Positions 40,633 through 52,494 are shown, counted from the stretch's first letter. The stretch is 64,000 nt of DNA from Symbiodinium natans (GCA_905221605.1 CAJNDS010002509.1:200001-264000), one strand, 5' to 3'. Made by a program: numbers and translations. The notes: a model not told the origin generated them from the letters alone.

Positions 40633-40763
40633 TCTCCGTAGCTCTGTCTGAGCCTCGCTGTGCTGCGAAAGTTGAGCTCTCCCCTTCTCTCTGTCTCCTG
40701 TCTCTCTGTACAGCACAATGAAGTACTTCATTACTTGAGTAACCCTGAAGTCTAATTTGGCGA

Positions 40764-40862
40764 CATTTCGATAAAAATACCCCCTAATAATAAAAATACT
40801 TTTCGAATTTTTAAAGGGGGGGGGGGGGGGGCCCCCCGTTTAATATTAGGGGGAAGGGATTA
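40764..40862. mobile_element. Short element at right edge of the 30-41 kb island
   Basis: Contains CCCCCTAATAATAAAAATAC and ends TTTAATATTAGGGGGAAGGG then ATTA, the reverse complement of the left-edge start (TAATCCCTTCCCCC). A long G tract lies at its centre (about 40,817-40,832). Confidence 0.55.
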
Positions 40863-41765
40863 GGGCTTAGGGTGTTTAGGGTTTGATGAGGGTGTGGGGT
40901 TTTAGGATTTTAGGGTTTAGGGCTCAGGGTGTGGGTTTAGGGTTTTATGCCCCAGGCGTTCCCGTCATCACGGGCCCTTTGACCCCAAATCCTAAACCCT
41001 AAACCCTAAACATATAATATCACGAACCCTGAACTCACGGGGCCGTAAGCAAAGTAGCGGGCGATGGTTGACCTCTCAGGGGTTGCGTTTGAGGTTGGTT
41101 GCCAAGGTTTTTACAGGTTCTAAGGTGCGAAGACGAGGGCCTAAAGGGGGAGGGTTTAGGGCTTATAGTGTTTTTTGGAGTTCATAGGGTTGAGGGTCTA
41201 TAGGTTTTAGGGTCTATGGGGCGAAGACGAGGGCCCAAAGGGGGAGGGAGGACGGGGAGGGGTTCGCAGAGCCGTCCATTATCAAGAACAGTGCTTTTTG
41301 CTTACTACTTGATTCATATGGCCAACTTGCGTTTTAGCTATATATACAACGGGTACCCAAACGTGATGGTTCCAGGGTCTTAGTGCACCTACGCCGGCGT
41401 CTGGCGTCACTAGTTTGCTGCTTTCTTGCCTGTCATTTGAACCGACCTGCTCTAAACCCGAAAGCCTAAATCCTAAACCCTAAACCTAAACCTTAAACCG
41501 CTCAAGGTTTCAGGGTTTGGTTCATATAGGGCTTTCAAAGGCTGGCCGTCTAGACCCTAAGCATCTATGAGGCCTACCCCCTAAACCCCGTAGGGGTTTA
41601 GGGTTTAGGGCTAGCCGGGTTTAGGGCCTAGGGCTTTAGGTTTAGGGTTTAGGGTTTAGGGTTTAGGGTTTAGGGTTTAGGGTTTAGGGTCTAGGGTCTA
41701 GGGTTTAGGGTTTAGGGTTGAGAGCCCGGAAGTTCCTCAAAACCTTTTCATAAGCCTAAAGAGCC

Positions 41766-41836
41766 CCTACGGACAGGCCATCGAGGTGCTTGAGCAAGCC
41801 CAGAAGGATGGACCCGTACTGGCTCTTTTGGTGGAA
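41766..41836 (+). CDS. Exon candidate ending at a telomere-like array
   Basis: Frame PYGQAIEVLEQAQKDGPVLA then LLVE, ending exactly where the TTTAGGG array starts; the last 20 bp are repeated after the array. The peptide is an ordinary amphipathic helix with no recognised family. Confidence 0.4.
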
Positions 41837-42014
41837 TAGGGTTTAGGGTTTGTCGTGTAGGGTTTAGGGTTTAGGGTTTAGGGTTTAGGGTTTAGGGTTT
41901 AGGGTTTAGGGTTTAGGGTTTAGGGTTTAGGGTTTAGGGTTTAGGGTTTAGGGTTTAGGGTTTAGGGTTTAGGGTTTAGGGTTTAGGGTTTAGGTACTGG
42001 CTCTTTTGGTGGAA
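41817..42014 (+). repeat. TTTAGGG array flanked by exact 20-bp direct repeats
   Basis: TACTGGCTCTTTTGGTGGAA is present at 41,817-41,836 and 41,995-42,014. Between them lie 158 bp, nearly all TTTAGGG. An exact flanking duplication is the signature of insertion at a staggered break, or of duplication during repair. Confidence 0.9.
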
Positions 42015-43147
42015 GGGGAGGGAATTTTGGTACCCTATATCCCTCTCTATGTACCCCCTGGAGGACTTAGGGTTTAGGGTTTAGGGTGCAGGGTTTAGGG
42101 TTTAGGGTTTAGGGTTTAGGGTTTAGGGTTTACTTTCAGGGGTACACGGAGAGTGCTTTTAGGGCTTTAGGGGTTTGTAGGGTTTTTATAGGGTTTTTAT
42201 AGAGTTTTATACAGGGTTGCAAAAGGCTTTATAGGGTTTTAGCTTTAGAGCTTTAAGAGCTTAGGCCTACTAGGCACCCTTATGAAGCGGAAGCCTCCAG
42301 TGGCACGGCGATCAACACCGCGGCATTGAAGCAGCCCGACAAGAGGTCGCGCCGAGCGCCACTCGCCTTTCAGACTGGGCACATGTCATGGGGATGACGT
42401 CAAAGGGACCAGCCGGCATACCAGGAATGTTGGAGAAGAACCTGTCTGCCACAAATCTCCCTGATCTCCGGCCACAGCTTCTCCAGTGGTTCCGCCTATC
42501 CAAAACAATGCCTCGAATGTTGTTTCATGTGGTTTGGTCCGCCCGGGTTCAGGGCTTAGGGAATCAAATCATCAGTCCTGTTTAGCCCCCTGCGAAGATG
42601 CGGGGTTCATGGATGGACACCTCTTAGAATTAGAGATCGGTTTTGAGCGGCTTGGGTTTAGGGTTTAGGGCTTCTTTTTTTGGAGTTTAGGGTTTGGGGT
42701 TTATAGGTCCTATAAACCCCAAACCCTAAACTCCAAAAACCCTATATTACAGGATTTGGGAGGCAAAGGGTTTCGGTTTAGGGTGTTTAGGGTTTCGGGG
42801 CCCGAATGGGGGGCCCCCAACTTCCTGAATATCGATTTTTCCGTGCTGGGCAAACAGGCGTACGTGGGTCGCTAGGGGTTATGTAGGGTTCATATACGGT
42901 TTATAGGGTTTATATAGGGTTTATAGGGTTTATGTAGAGTTTAGGGTTTAGAGTTCATATACGGTTTAGGGTTTATACAGGGGTACAGGGTTTATGTAGG
43001 GTTTAGGGTTTCAGGTCTAGACCAGCCTAGTAGTACCCTTATTCCCTTTTTTGGTGGGTTTAGGTCCCTTCTAAGCCCCCTCTAAACAAAACGGGGGGGG
43101 GGGGGGGGCCGTGTATGGCGTTTTAGAGTAGCCTGCTCTTCCATTCC

Positions 43148-43270
43148 TACAAGGAGGGGCCCCCTTGGTATAGTAGCTATAGATAAGGGACTTATAACCT
43201 GAGTTAGGATCCTAGGGACCCAATTTAAGGTCCTTACAACTCTACTTATAACTAGGGGGCCCCTCCTGGT
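43148..43270. mobile_element. MITE-like element, family B
   Basis: Left end ACAAGGAGGGGCCCCC, right end GGGGGCCCCTCCTGG (slightly decayed), interior as in other copies. Confidence 0.75.
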
Positions 43271-43393
43271 ACCACTAGAACCATGAGCCTCAATGCCTCA
43301 ACTTCTAGGAAACTTCGTAAGGTAACGCTTAGGGTTCAGACCCAAGCTTAGGCCACAAATGGACCTCCACCCAGATTCTGTGCACCTGTTTGA

Positions 43394-43497
43394 GCCCTAA
43401 ACCCTAAACCCTAAACCCTAAACCCTAAACCCTAAACCCTAAACCCTAAACCCTAAACCCTAAACCCTAAACCCTAAACCTAAACCCTAAACCTTAG
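43394..43497 (-). repeat. CCCTAAA array
   Basis: About fourteen units, running up to the apparent acceptor of the exon at 43,500. Confidence 0.9.
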
Positions 43498-43499
43498 AG

Positions 43500-43565
43500 G
43501 AAGCTATGCGCTTCTTCATCATGGGGCTGTTCTGCTACTTCATGTCCACAATCTTGGTGGGGGGC
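43500..43565 (+). CDS. Exon candidate with membrane segment
   Basis: After AACCTTAGAG the frame reads EAMRFFIMGLFCYFMSTILV then GG, a clear hydrophobic membrane helix. It follows a CCCTAAA array directly. Probably part of a plus-strand membrane protein gene. Confidence 0.5.
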
Positions 43566-44333
43566 CTTTTCGAGGGTTGAGGGCTTCGGGTTGCAGGCCT
43601 AGACCCTAAAGCCTAAACCCTAAACCCCAAAACCCAAACCCTACACCCGAAACCCTAAACTGACTCGGTGTCAGATTTCGGATTTCGGGTTGACAGGGTT
43701 CAAGGCACCCTAAACCATCTACCCTGCGCCCTACACCCTAAAGTGGGTTTAGGCCTTTGCGGCCTTCCCAGTCCTCCTACTACTGCGTGGGATTGGTGAG
43801 CCGGTCTGGGCTGGTGTTGAGGCTGTTCGGGCTTCAGGTGAGTAGGAGGGTGACCCTTAAACCCTAACCCCTAACCCCTAACCCCTAACCCCTAAACCCT
43901 AAAGGGTTCGGAGTTCGGGATAGAAGAGGGCTCAGCTTCTCTGCACATTCAACTCCCCCCAAGTTCGCTGCAGCTGAGGGGTATCCACACTGCCCCGCGC
44001 CCTTTTCGGACACTGTAATTGAGGGTTTAGGGTTTAGGTTTTAGGGTGTAGGGTTTAGGGTTTTGGCTTTAGGCTTTAGGCTTTAGGCTGTAGGCTTTAG
44101 GCTTTAGGCCTTAGGCTTCAGGCCTTCTAGCACCAGGAGTAGGCCCTTATTGTTTTTGGTTTAGGGTTAAGGGTTTAGGGTTTATAGGGTTTAGGGTTTA
44201 GGGTTTAAGGTTATAGGGTTTAGGGGTTAGGGTTTTGGGGGGGAAGTTTTTTTGGGGAACTCAACACCCCTACGGTGTCTACAGCCTGAACTCTAAAACC
44301 CTGAACCCGAAAGCCTATAAACCCTAAACCCGA

Positions 44334-44420
44334 TTCCCTTTTTTTAGGGTTGGGGTTCCCTTATAAGCCCCTTAAAACCAAAAAGGGCACCCTTTTTCTT
44401 CTTAGGCTACTCTTGGGTCA
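44334..44420. mobile_element. MITE-like element, family D
   Basis: GGGGTTCCCTTATAAGCCCC, AAAACCAAAAAGGGCACCC, ending GGCTACTCTTGGGTCACC, followed by a CCCTAAA array (44,423-44,511) and then an exon candidate. Confidence 0.7.
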
Positions 44421-44422
44421 CC

Positions 44423-44511
44423 CTAAACCCTAAACCCTAAACCCTAAACCCTAAACCCTAAACCCTAAACCCTAAACCCTAAACCCTAAACCCTAAACCC
44501 TAAACCCTATA
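44423..44511 (-). repeat. CCCTAAA array
   Basis: About twelve perfect units between a family D element and an exon acceptor. Confidence 0.9.
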
Positions 44512-44544
44512 CTCTAGTCTTTCTTCTTCTGCATGCTCGCCCAG

Positions 44545-44615
44545 GTGGTTTGGCTGCTCTTCGACAAGACCGGTGCCTTTATCACCACGGTAGCCCGGCA
44601 TCGCTTGGTCGAGTC
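44545..44615 (+). CDS. Exon candidate, membrane protein
   Basis: A strong pyrimidine tract and GCTCGCCCAG acceptor, then VVWLLFDKTGAFITTVARHR then LVES. CCCTAAA repeats follow. It lies collinear with 43,500 and 44,781. Confidence 0.5.
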
Positions 44616-44780
44616 CCTAAACCCTAAACCCCCAAGCCTAAAACCCTAAGCCCTAAACTCCAGTCTATGTCTATATCCGAAACCCTGAACCCTAGCCCTA
44701 AACCCTAGCCCTAAACCCTAGCCCTAAACCCTAATCCCGAAACCTCAAACTCTAAACGCGTCTGCTACCCTCTAAGCCAG

Positions 44781-44845
44781 GTCATCCTCATCTTGTTCTG
44801 CCTCATGCTGGTACGTCAGAGCTTGGTCATACGCCTGGAACTCGG
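44781..44845 (+). CDS. Exon candidate with membrane segment
   Basis: CTCTAAGCCAG acceptor, then VILILFCLMLVRQSLVIRLE then L, a membrane helix followed by a charged face. Donor not certain. TTTAGGG variants start within 50 bp. Confidence 0.5.
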
Positions 44846-45136
44846 ATTTTGGATTCAAGGTGGTTCAACGTTTCAGAATTTTGGATTTTAGGGTTAGGGT
44901 TTTGGGTTTAGGGTTTTAGAGTTTAGGGATTAGGGTGCAGCTTTCGCCCAGCAACCCCTTTAGGGATGATGCAGTCTGTGGCTTAGGGTTCTTATGGGTT
45001 TCGTAGGGCTCTTGGGTTCGTAGGGTCTTTCGGGTTCTTCAACGATCGCGAAGCCCTGCGGCAAACGATCGGAGGCTCGCGTTGGTCCGTGCGCAGAATG
45101 CTGTGTAGTTTTGGCCCGGCAAAAGGATGGGATAAG

Positions 45137-45244
45137 GGGGTTTACGAAAATAGGGGACCCCGAATATAGACCTACACATTTTTAGTAGGATTCCCTCATC
45201 ATAAGGACCCCAATAATAAAGGCACCCCTCATTTCGGAAACCCC
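45137..45244. mobile_element. MITE-like element, family E
   Basis: GGTTTACGAAAATAGGGGACC left, TAGTAGGATTCCCTCAT middle, CATTTCGGAAACCCC right. Confidence 0.6.
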
Positions 45245-45777
45245 ATATTCAGGTCCTTAGAACTCAGGTTTCAAGGTTTAGAGACCGTGCAGAATGCAGA
45301 CGTTGCCTGTAGAAGGCATCATAATCCCAAAAAGACCTTCCTCGCCACCCACGTTACGCCTGTTGTGCGTCCAGACCGCTGCCAGACGTTCATGTGCTGC
45401 CGCCACCTTGATGTCTCTAGGATTGCCCATGCATTTTGCAGAGAAGTCGTTTCCTGACAGTCGTCCTGTAGGCTACTTCCACTCCGATGCGCATAGCTAC
45501 TAAGTTATTTGAATACTCTACGCAGGCATATTCTTCGAGTGAGAATCAAATCCAGCAGGATCCAAACACTGGGAGTGCCTCATGCGTGGGCTGCCGCGTA
45601 GGGTGGCCGGTTTTCCTGTTGCGTGAAGGTCCTCCTGTGTTTTTTTTCAGACGTGTATGCGTAGCGCACATGCTGGGAGCCATGCATTGAGAGGCGATGC
45701 AACTTCAGCGTTGAAATTGAAATGAAAGTTCCCACTTCTCGGCTCGCGGAGTCGCCCAGCCGCATCGTGAAGCTCAA

Positions 45778-45884
45778 ATGGGTGGCTGTCAAAATTATGA
45801 TCCCTTTTGGGGTACCCTAAATATTAGGTGCCGTATTATAATAGGGATCCAAAAAGGGACCATAATTTTGACAACCACCCAAAT
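45778..45884. mobile_element. MITE-like element, family K
   Basis: About 107 bp with 30-bp inverted ends: TGGGTGGCTGTCAAAATTAT then GATCCC, against GGGACCATAATTTTGACAAC then CACCCA. The cleanest inverted repeat in the window. Confidence 0.85.
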
Positions 45885-46165
45885 GTATAAGCGATAGTGG
45901 CACTGAAGGTAGGTTTCAGTTTTGCCGATTGGTGCCATGGCGACCGGCGCAACGTGCCAGCCTTTGGCCTGGGCTACTGAAGATCCACCTCATGGGAACC
46001 CAAGCCATATCTGGGAATGTCGCGCGCGCGTTGTGTTGCCTTGTGTAGCACAACCGGCCACAGACACACGGGCCAAGTCTAGAACACTGCGGTCTGGCAA
46101 AACCCCCAGACCAAGAAATAACATCTTGCGGTTTAAAGTTGTAGCGGACCCAGAGTTGGGACTTA

Positions 46166-46255
46166 TCCCCTTTTCTTAGGGTTTGGGTTCCTTTCTAAGC
46201 CCCTTTAAGCCAGAAAGAGAACCCATGCTTCTTGCTAGGTTACTCTGGGGTCTAG
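46166..46255. mobile_element. MITE-like element, family D
   Basis: CCTTTTCTTAGGGTTTGGG start, AAGCCCCTTTAAGCCAG centre, CTAGGTTACTCTGGGGTCTA end. Confidence 0.65.
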
Positions 46256-47789
46256 GCAGGGGGTTAAACCCTAAACCCTCAACCCTAAACCCCATTGGGT
46301 GGACTGAGGCCGAGCTTTCGTGCCCAATCAGGGTTTCACCACCGGCCTCATTCGCGGAAACCCGGTTCGAAGCGAGATCTCCCGCGACTACGAGTGACAA
46401 AGCGTACTTGGGTTTAGGGTTTAAAGGTTTAAGGTTTAGGGTTTAGGGTTTAGGGTTTAGGGTTTAGGGGCTGTGGTTTGCAGGGTTTGAACTTGAGGTT
46501 TTAGGGTGGCTGTAGGGCTTCGGGGGTGTAGGTCAAGGGATTCGAAGGCTGTTGGTTGTGCCCGGTCTGGGTGTGCCTTTCGGCCAGGGTTACGGGTTTA
46601 GGCTTAAACCGTACTTCCCGAACACCCGTTTAGGGTTTAGGGTTTGGGGTTTAGGCTTTAGGGTTGTAAGAATATGTTTACTAATTGGGGGTTTCTTATG
46701 CGACAAACAGTCGAAGCAGGGTGGGGATGGGCCAAGGTTTGGGGAATGCAAGGGTTCAGGATGTTTAGGGAAGTAGGGCTGCGAGGGCTGTCGGTGGTCA
46801 AGGGACATAATGTCAACCCCAAACTAGGAATATACCTGCTGGTTTCCTTTTTTCCTTAGTCTTCCTACTACTATATTCTTGGGGTTCCCTGTCTGGGGTT
46901 CTCGTTAGCATCCTCTTGCGGGGTGTTGGTGTTGTGCAGAGAATGTCCAGCCCAACAGACACAGAATGGCAGGCCCATGGCTTGTAAGGGTTTTTTTTCG
47001 GGTTTAGGGTTTAGGGGACCCACGCCCCCCCCCCCCTTCGCCCCCAAAAGATTGTAATCTTCCTTATAAGGGTAACATAGGGATTGTTTTTTTTGGGTGG
47101 TTCTAAAGTAAATAGTAGGGATTTTACAAAGGGTTTTGGGCACGTAGCCTTTTTTTATAAGTTGAATCTTAAGTGGCACAACATGAAAAGTACAACAGGG
47201 ATCCGAGTAGATTTCAGCAGGCTATGGGTTGAGGAATTCATAGTCGAGGCTTTGCGATGTACCGTGGAGGATTCCAAGTTTAGGGTTGATTTGGCTGTAG
47301 GGCCTTAGGGCTTTAGGTTGAAGTTACAGAGCCTTAGGCCCTTTTTTTTATGTAGGAATAGGGATACCCTCTAAAGGTGACCGCTCCAAGGATCCCTTGA
47401 CAGGGTATCCCTTCCTGAGAAACCTTGAGCCCTAAACCCCTTCCCTCCCTGGCGCAAGGTCCTTCGCCTGCCTGTTGAAGCCTTTAGGCCCAAGCTCTCG
47501 AAGTCCACATCCTGCAGCTTTCCTTTAAGAGCCCTCTTAGGCTTGAGCCAAGAACCCTCGACACCCCGAACCCCAAACTTTAGAAAACCCGACACTTTGA
47601 AAACAGATCCCAAACTTTGGAACCGTAAGCCCTATAAACCCTAAGCCCTCAACCCGAAGCTACAAAAGGGTTTTCCCGAGCCTCATTAGACTCTTAGACT
47701 CATCCGCAACCCCCGTGCGTGATGGCGACGATATCTGCCGGCCCGGAGCTCATCGTCACTAAAGGGCTCCAGGTACCTGTAGAGTTTGG

Positions 47790-47893
47790 GATGTTCCCCC
47801 CTTATACTAACAGTCCTTCATAGGGATTATCATTGGGGGATGCGAGAATCCCTCTTAAGGACTGTTCGTATAACGGGGAACATCCTACCCCTT
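47790..47893. mobile_element. MITE-like element, family G
   Basis: Ends GATGTTCCCCCCTTATACTA and CGTATAACGGGGAACATCC, with ACAGTCCTT and AAGGACTGT inside. A half copy is at 6,741-6,788 and another copy at 59,195-59,340. Confidence 0.7.
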
Positions 47894-48527
47894 CGGCTTC
47901 CTAGAGTAGCCAAGATGTCCGCACGTAAGGGTGTCTGGTCAGAAGGGGCCAGGGCCTCCTAAACCCTAAACCGTAGACCCTATACCCCATACCCTATCAA
48001 CCCTGAACCCCGAGATGCGGTCTGAGGACTGCGCTGGTAGTCATACCTAAACCCTAATAAACCCTAAACCCTAAACCCTAAATCCCTTCTTCATCCGCGT
48101 TGCCCGAGCCACGCTACCAAGCACCCGCAAGAGACTCTGAAACCCTCTACTCGGGTTTAGGGTCTAGGGCTTAGGGTTTAGGGTTTAGGGTTTAGAGATC
48201 TCTGACCCGCTTGAGCTTAAAGATCTCCAGGGCCCCAAAAGCCCCCCGAAGCCCGCAAAGGCGTCCCTCCAAAGAGCCGTTTTCAGCCCTCAACTGTCAG
48301 CTGCAGAGTCAACCGCACAATATCGAACCCTAAAACCCAAACCCTAAACCCTAAAACCTAAACCCTAAACCCTGAACCCGAACACGTCCAAAGCCCACCG
48401 ACAATCACACGCAGGTACGCGGATTCGCTCCCGCTCCAGCGATGATCTCAACTCTGGCCATGCCGGCTTCCGTTCGGGGATTCGCGGCTAGGTTTAGGGC
48501 TTGGGGTTTCGGGTATAGGGCTTCGCC

Positions 48528-48625
48528 TTAAGAACCCATACCCTACTTTTTGTAGGCTCTTACTATAAGCCCCTTATAGAATTCTCAGGTAGCCTACAAA
48601 AAGGTAGGGTATGGGTTCCTAAGGT
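48528..48625. mobile_element. MITE-like element, family F
   Basis: Ends CTTAAGAACCCATACCCTAC and GTAGGGTATGGGTTCCTAAG, inner GTAGGCTCTTACTATAAGCC. A related copy is at 61,226-61,345. Confidence 0.75.
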
Positions 48626-49068
48626 AGGGTTCAGGGTTTTGGGCTTAGGGTCCTAAACCCTAAACCCTAGACCCTAAACCCTAAACCCTAAACCCTAAAC
48701 CCTAAACCCTAAACCCTAAAGGGTTAGAGTTTAAGCGGCAAGAGCCCCGGGCCGAATCGTGGTTGACGAAAGTCTCAGTCGCTGTTGCTAGAGTCTTCTT
48801 CGGAATTAGGCTTTTTCTTAGGGATGCCTGGGAAGAATTTCTATTTTTGGGGTACTAAAAATTCCTGAGAAACGGCTAAAGTTACAACTTTTGCGAGGGT
48901 TCCAGGTTCAGTATAGTTGCGTTGCTCATACAGAGGTTCCGGGGATGTATCAATGTTTTCATCATGGTGTCGACTTTGAAATCTCTGTCACGTTGTTGTT
49001 CCGTATGGGTTAGGGCGCCCAACATTTGGGTCACCCCCCACAGCTCCTCCCTCTTATCAGCTAACCCT

Positions 49069-49187
49069 ACAGGGTGGGGCCCCCTTACTATACTTAGTTA
49101 AGGGACTTATAACCTAACTTAGGGTCCTTATAACCCAATTTAGGGCCCTTAAAACTCTACTTATAACTAGGGGGCCCCACCCTGTAA
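49069..49187. mobile_element. MITE-like element, family B
   Basis: Ends ACAGGGTGGGGCCCCC and GGGGGCCCCACCCTGT, as at 24,898. Confidence 0.85.
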
Positions 49188-49546
49188 AACCTAAACCTTG
49201 AGAGTTAGAATCCGCACCCCCAACCCTGAAGCCTAAACCCTGCAAACCCGAACCCATCTACACCCTGTAAACCCTGTACGGCTCCAATGCCACAGGAACA
49301 TAAACTTTTCAACGCGCAAAGTCCCTATACCCGAGCAGCTCACATTCATGAACCCTGTGGCGTTGAGTTTAGGGTTCAGGGTTTAGGGCTACAACCTATG
49401 GCTGTGTCCCAAGCAGCAGAGAGGTTCATAAATCAGCAGCGTGGCTCAAAGTCGAGGAGCTTCCTTACTTGAGCTTGTCGCGTGTGTACTGCCCTAGTTT
49501 GTCCAGCTGTTTGTTTGTCTTCGGGTGGTTACATGGTCCCTTAGCA

Positions 49547-49671
49547 CTAGGAGGGGCCCCCTTACTATACTAACTATAGTGAAGGGACTTATATCCTGAG
49601 TTAGGATCCTTACAACCCAATTTAGGGTCCTTATAGCTCTACTAAAAACTACCGGGGGGGCCCCGCCCTTT
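49547..49671. mobile_element. MITE-like element, family B
   Basis: CTAGGAGGGGCCCCCTTACT start, interior typical, right end CCGGGGGGGCCCCGCCC decayed. It lies 360 bp from another family B copy. Confidence 0.7.
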
Positions 49672-49767
49672 TTATGTGTCCTTACAAGGCGACCCCTTCC
49701 AGGACGTTCTGAGGCCGTGTCCGCGAGACGGAGATGAAGATAGAGCCCCCAGAGCCCCTAAACTGGG

Positions 49768-49876
49768 TTTTGGAGTACTACACTTTAATACTTTTGTTGG
49801 TTCTGGGTTGCTATAATAGCTACGTAAACCTAAAACGTATATACTTCTTTTCCAGGGTCCACTCCAAAGCTAAGTG
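49768..49876. mobile_element. MITE-like element, family I, copy 2
   Basis: Same ends and GGGTTGCTATAATAGCTAC core as 2,683-2,800. Confidence 0.65.
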
Positions 49877-50631
49877 AAAGCTGAAGCCCTAAACCATGCT
49901 AAGGGCACATACTACTGCCTTAAGAGTTCGTTGGTGTAGAAAGAGTTTGTGGATGCAGACGCTTGAGTGTTCAACACCTGTTGTTGAGCGCCAAACGCCA
50001 AGCCAGAAAGCCTCTGAGCCACAGAGTTTAGGGTTTAGGGCTTAAGGTTTAGGATATTTCTTTGTTTAGGGCTTTGGGAGGTTAGGATTGCTCCAAACCC
50101 TGAAGGCCCTTAAGCCGAACGATAACGTCCTCTAGCCACCCGGCAGTCCAGCCACGAACACGCGATGACGCCACCGACATGGAGAGCCTCACGACAGCTG
50201 GGACCTTGGGTTTTGGGTTTAGGGTTTAGGGTTTGGGGTTTAGGGTTTAGGATTTAGGGTTTAGGGAGATTGCCGGTGCAGTGAGTGGCCCTAACCCTAG
50301 ACTTCACAAGCTCTTGCTCACCTCTAGTCTCAGGGACTGCTTGAGGAATCCCAAACCTAGAATTCTTGGGTTTGCTCGCCGGGTTCCTTGCAGGGTGTCA
50401 AGAATGATGCCAAGTTAAGACCAACCTGGATCAGTTCTAGGAGCCAGAGTAGGCCTTCATTCCCTTTGTTTGAGGGTTCTGCTTCCCTTCCTAGTAGTAG
50501 GTAACCTTTAACCTTTTAGGGTAGTATTATCTCGGTATCATCCCAAAGGTTAACCTTGAATTGCCCCAGGTTGCTGGACAACTAGGCCTTCTAAGCCCCT
50601 GAAAGCACTAAGGGCCTCCTGGTCTAGAATT

Positions 50632-50775
50632 TTAGGGTTTAGGGTTTAGGGTTAGGGTTAGGGTTTAGGGTTTAGGGTTTAGGGTTTAGGGTTTAGGGTT
50701 TAGGGTTTAGGGTTTAGGGTTTAGGGTTTAGGGTTTAGGGTTTAGGGTTTAGGGTTTAGGGTTTAGGGTTTAGGC
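50632..50775 (+). repeat. TTTAGGG array
   Basis: About twenty units, one of the longest in the window, with two TTAGGG (six-base) units near the left. Confidence 0.95.
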
Positions 50776-51258
50776 TTTGTTTGGAGCATCCTGGGCACCT
50801 GGCGCTTGACTCGCAACAAGGTCACAGGGTTCCTACAATTTCTTAAGCTCTCGGTTTAGGGTTTAGGGTTTAGGGTTTAGGGTGTAGGGTTTAGGGTTTA
50901 GGGTTTAGGGTTCAAGGTTTAGGGTTTAGGGTTAAACCCTATGCCCTTTGACCCCTTAAGAGCTTAACCCTACTTCTCGCCTGCATTAAGCTCCATGGGT
51001 CTGGGAATGCACTGCAGAGTTTCTTGCTCGCTTTCTTTCTCGCCGCCCTACGTAGCAAATCCCAAGCCCGAAAGAGCTAGCCAGCAACTCGCCCAAAAAG
51101 CCCCCCCCCCCCTCCTCTCGATTCTGTTGAACACGACAAGCCTGCACCTTGAACACAAAACCCTAAACCCAGCAGAACGGAGGAGTGGGATCTTTGTGCT
51201 TGCAAGGCTCTACATGGGGGTTCTGTGTAACCCTAAATTGTAGGACTCAGGAACATTA

Positions 51259-51367
51259 CCCTAAGCGTCCATGGACATATATAGCATATACTTGAGCCCT
51301 AAAGCTATTATATAGGAACCCCTTTAAGACCCAAGCATCTACCATATAGGTACATGGACCCTTTGGG
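51259..51367. mobile_element. MITE-like element, family A, interior inverted
   Basis: CGTCCATGGACATATATAG left, GGTACATGGACCCTTTGGG right. The AGCTATTATATAGGAACCCC interior is in the opposite orientation to most copies. Confidence 0.7.
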
Positions 51368-52494
51368 TTACAATACTCTTCACTTTGCAGTTTTGAAGCC
51401 GAGGCTGCGGGAAAGGAGCGATTCCGGAAGATGTTGGACGGGGAAGGCGCACGGTTCGGCTTTTCCCCAAGACCCCTGGTGATTTAGTAATACAGTATAT
51501 AGTAATATAGTATATAGTACTATAGTATTTTAGTACAGTATATAGTTGGGCCTTAAAGCTACCATGGGCGGGTCCAAAAATGTTGTTGTAGTCTGTTTGG
51601 CATGCATAGAAGGAGCACTCCTCTAAGTGAGGGCCCTACAACCTACACCCTGAACCCTTAACCCCAAACCCTGAACCCTGAACCCTAAACCCTAAACCCT
51701 AAACCCCAATCGGTACATGTACCCTTTTTGGGTGTTCCAAGGGTTGCCGGCTCCTGCGCCATCCCGAAGGCCAACCGGCATTCCCCAATCTTCAGAACCA
51801 ACAGCTGGTGTGTGTGTGTGTGTAAATCTCTCGCAACCCTAAACCCTAAACCCCAAACCCCAAACCCTAAACCCTAACTAAACCCTAAACCCTAAACCCG
51901 AGCTACATTCGACCCTTTCGCCTGTAGCTTGAAGGCGCGATTGCCTGAAACGTTTGGGTTTTGGGTTTACCTTTGCATCGCAGGTTTAGGTTGCTCTGCC
52001 TGGAAATGTACATTATATTTGTACCTAGGGTTTAGGGTTTGGGGTTTACGGTTTGCGGTTTAGGGTTTAGGGCTTAGGGTTCAGGGATGTTCATTTACTT
52101 ACATTCATTTATGTACGACTGAGACTTTTGGTAAGACTTCCAACATCGGCGTCTGGTCCCGATCACCCACTTGGGAAAATGGTTTTTGGCTTGAGCGAGA
52201 CCCTAAAAATAATTTCGTTTTTGAACAGCTGAGGGCTTCGTGTCGAATTGTGAGGATGGACGCTAGCGAGTTTGCGGACAGAAACGCGGCACGAGAGACC
52301 TTATGCAGCGAAACAACCCTAAACCTTAGGCCTTAAACCCTAAACCCCAAACCCTAAACCCTAAACCCTAAAACCTAAACCTCTCTAAGCGGTGCCCGCG
52401 AAGAGGATGTTCCTATGTTGTCCTGATTGGCATCATCCTGGGAACCGCCGGATGCCTCGGGTTGCAGAAGTTTGTCTAGGGTTTTGGGGGGTTT

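Larger units (their letters stand above)
40870..43499. other. Telomere-like repeats with one exon candidate
   Basis: TTTAGGG blocks at 41.6-41.7, 41.84-41.99 and 42.06-42.13 kb and TTTATAGGG-type variants at 42.88-43.02 kb. The ORFs at 42.3-42.67 kb are short, and I cannot recognise a protein. Confidence 0.5.

Noticed and set aside
41995-42014. Repeat of 20 bp as an assembly duplication
   Set aside because: Kept as real for now because similar flank duplications occur at other arrays, but long-read confirmation is needed.
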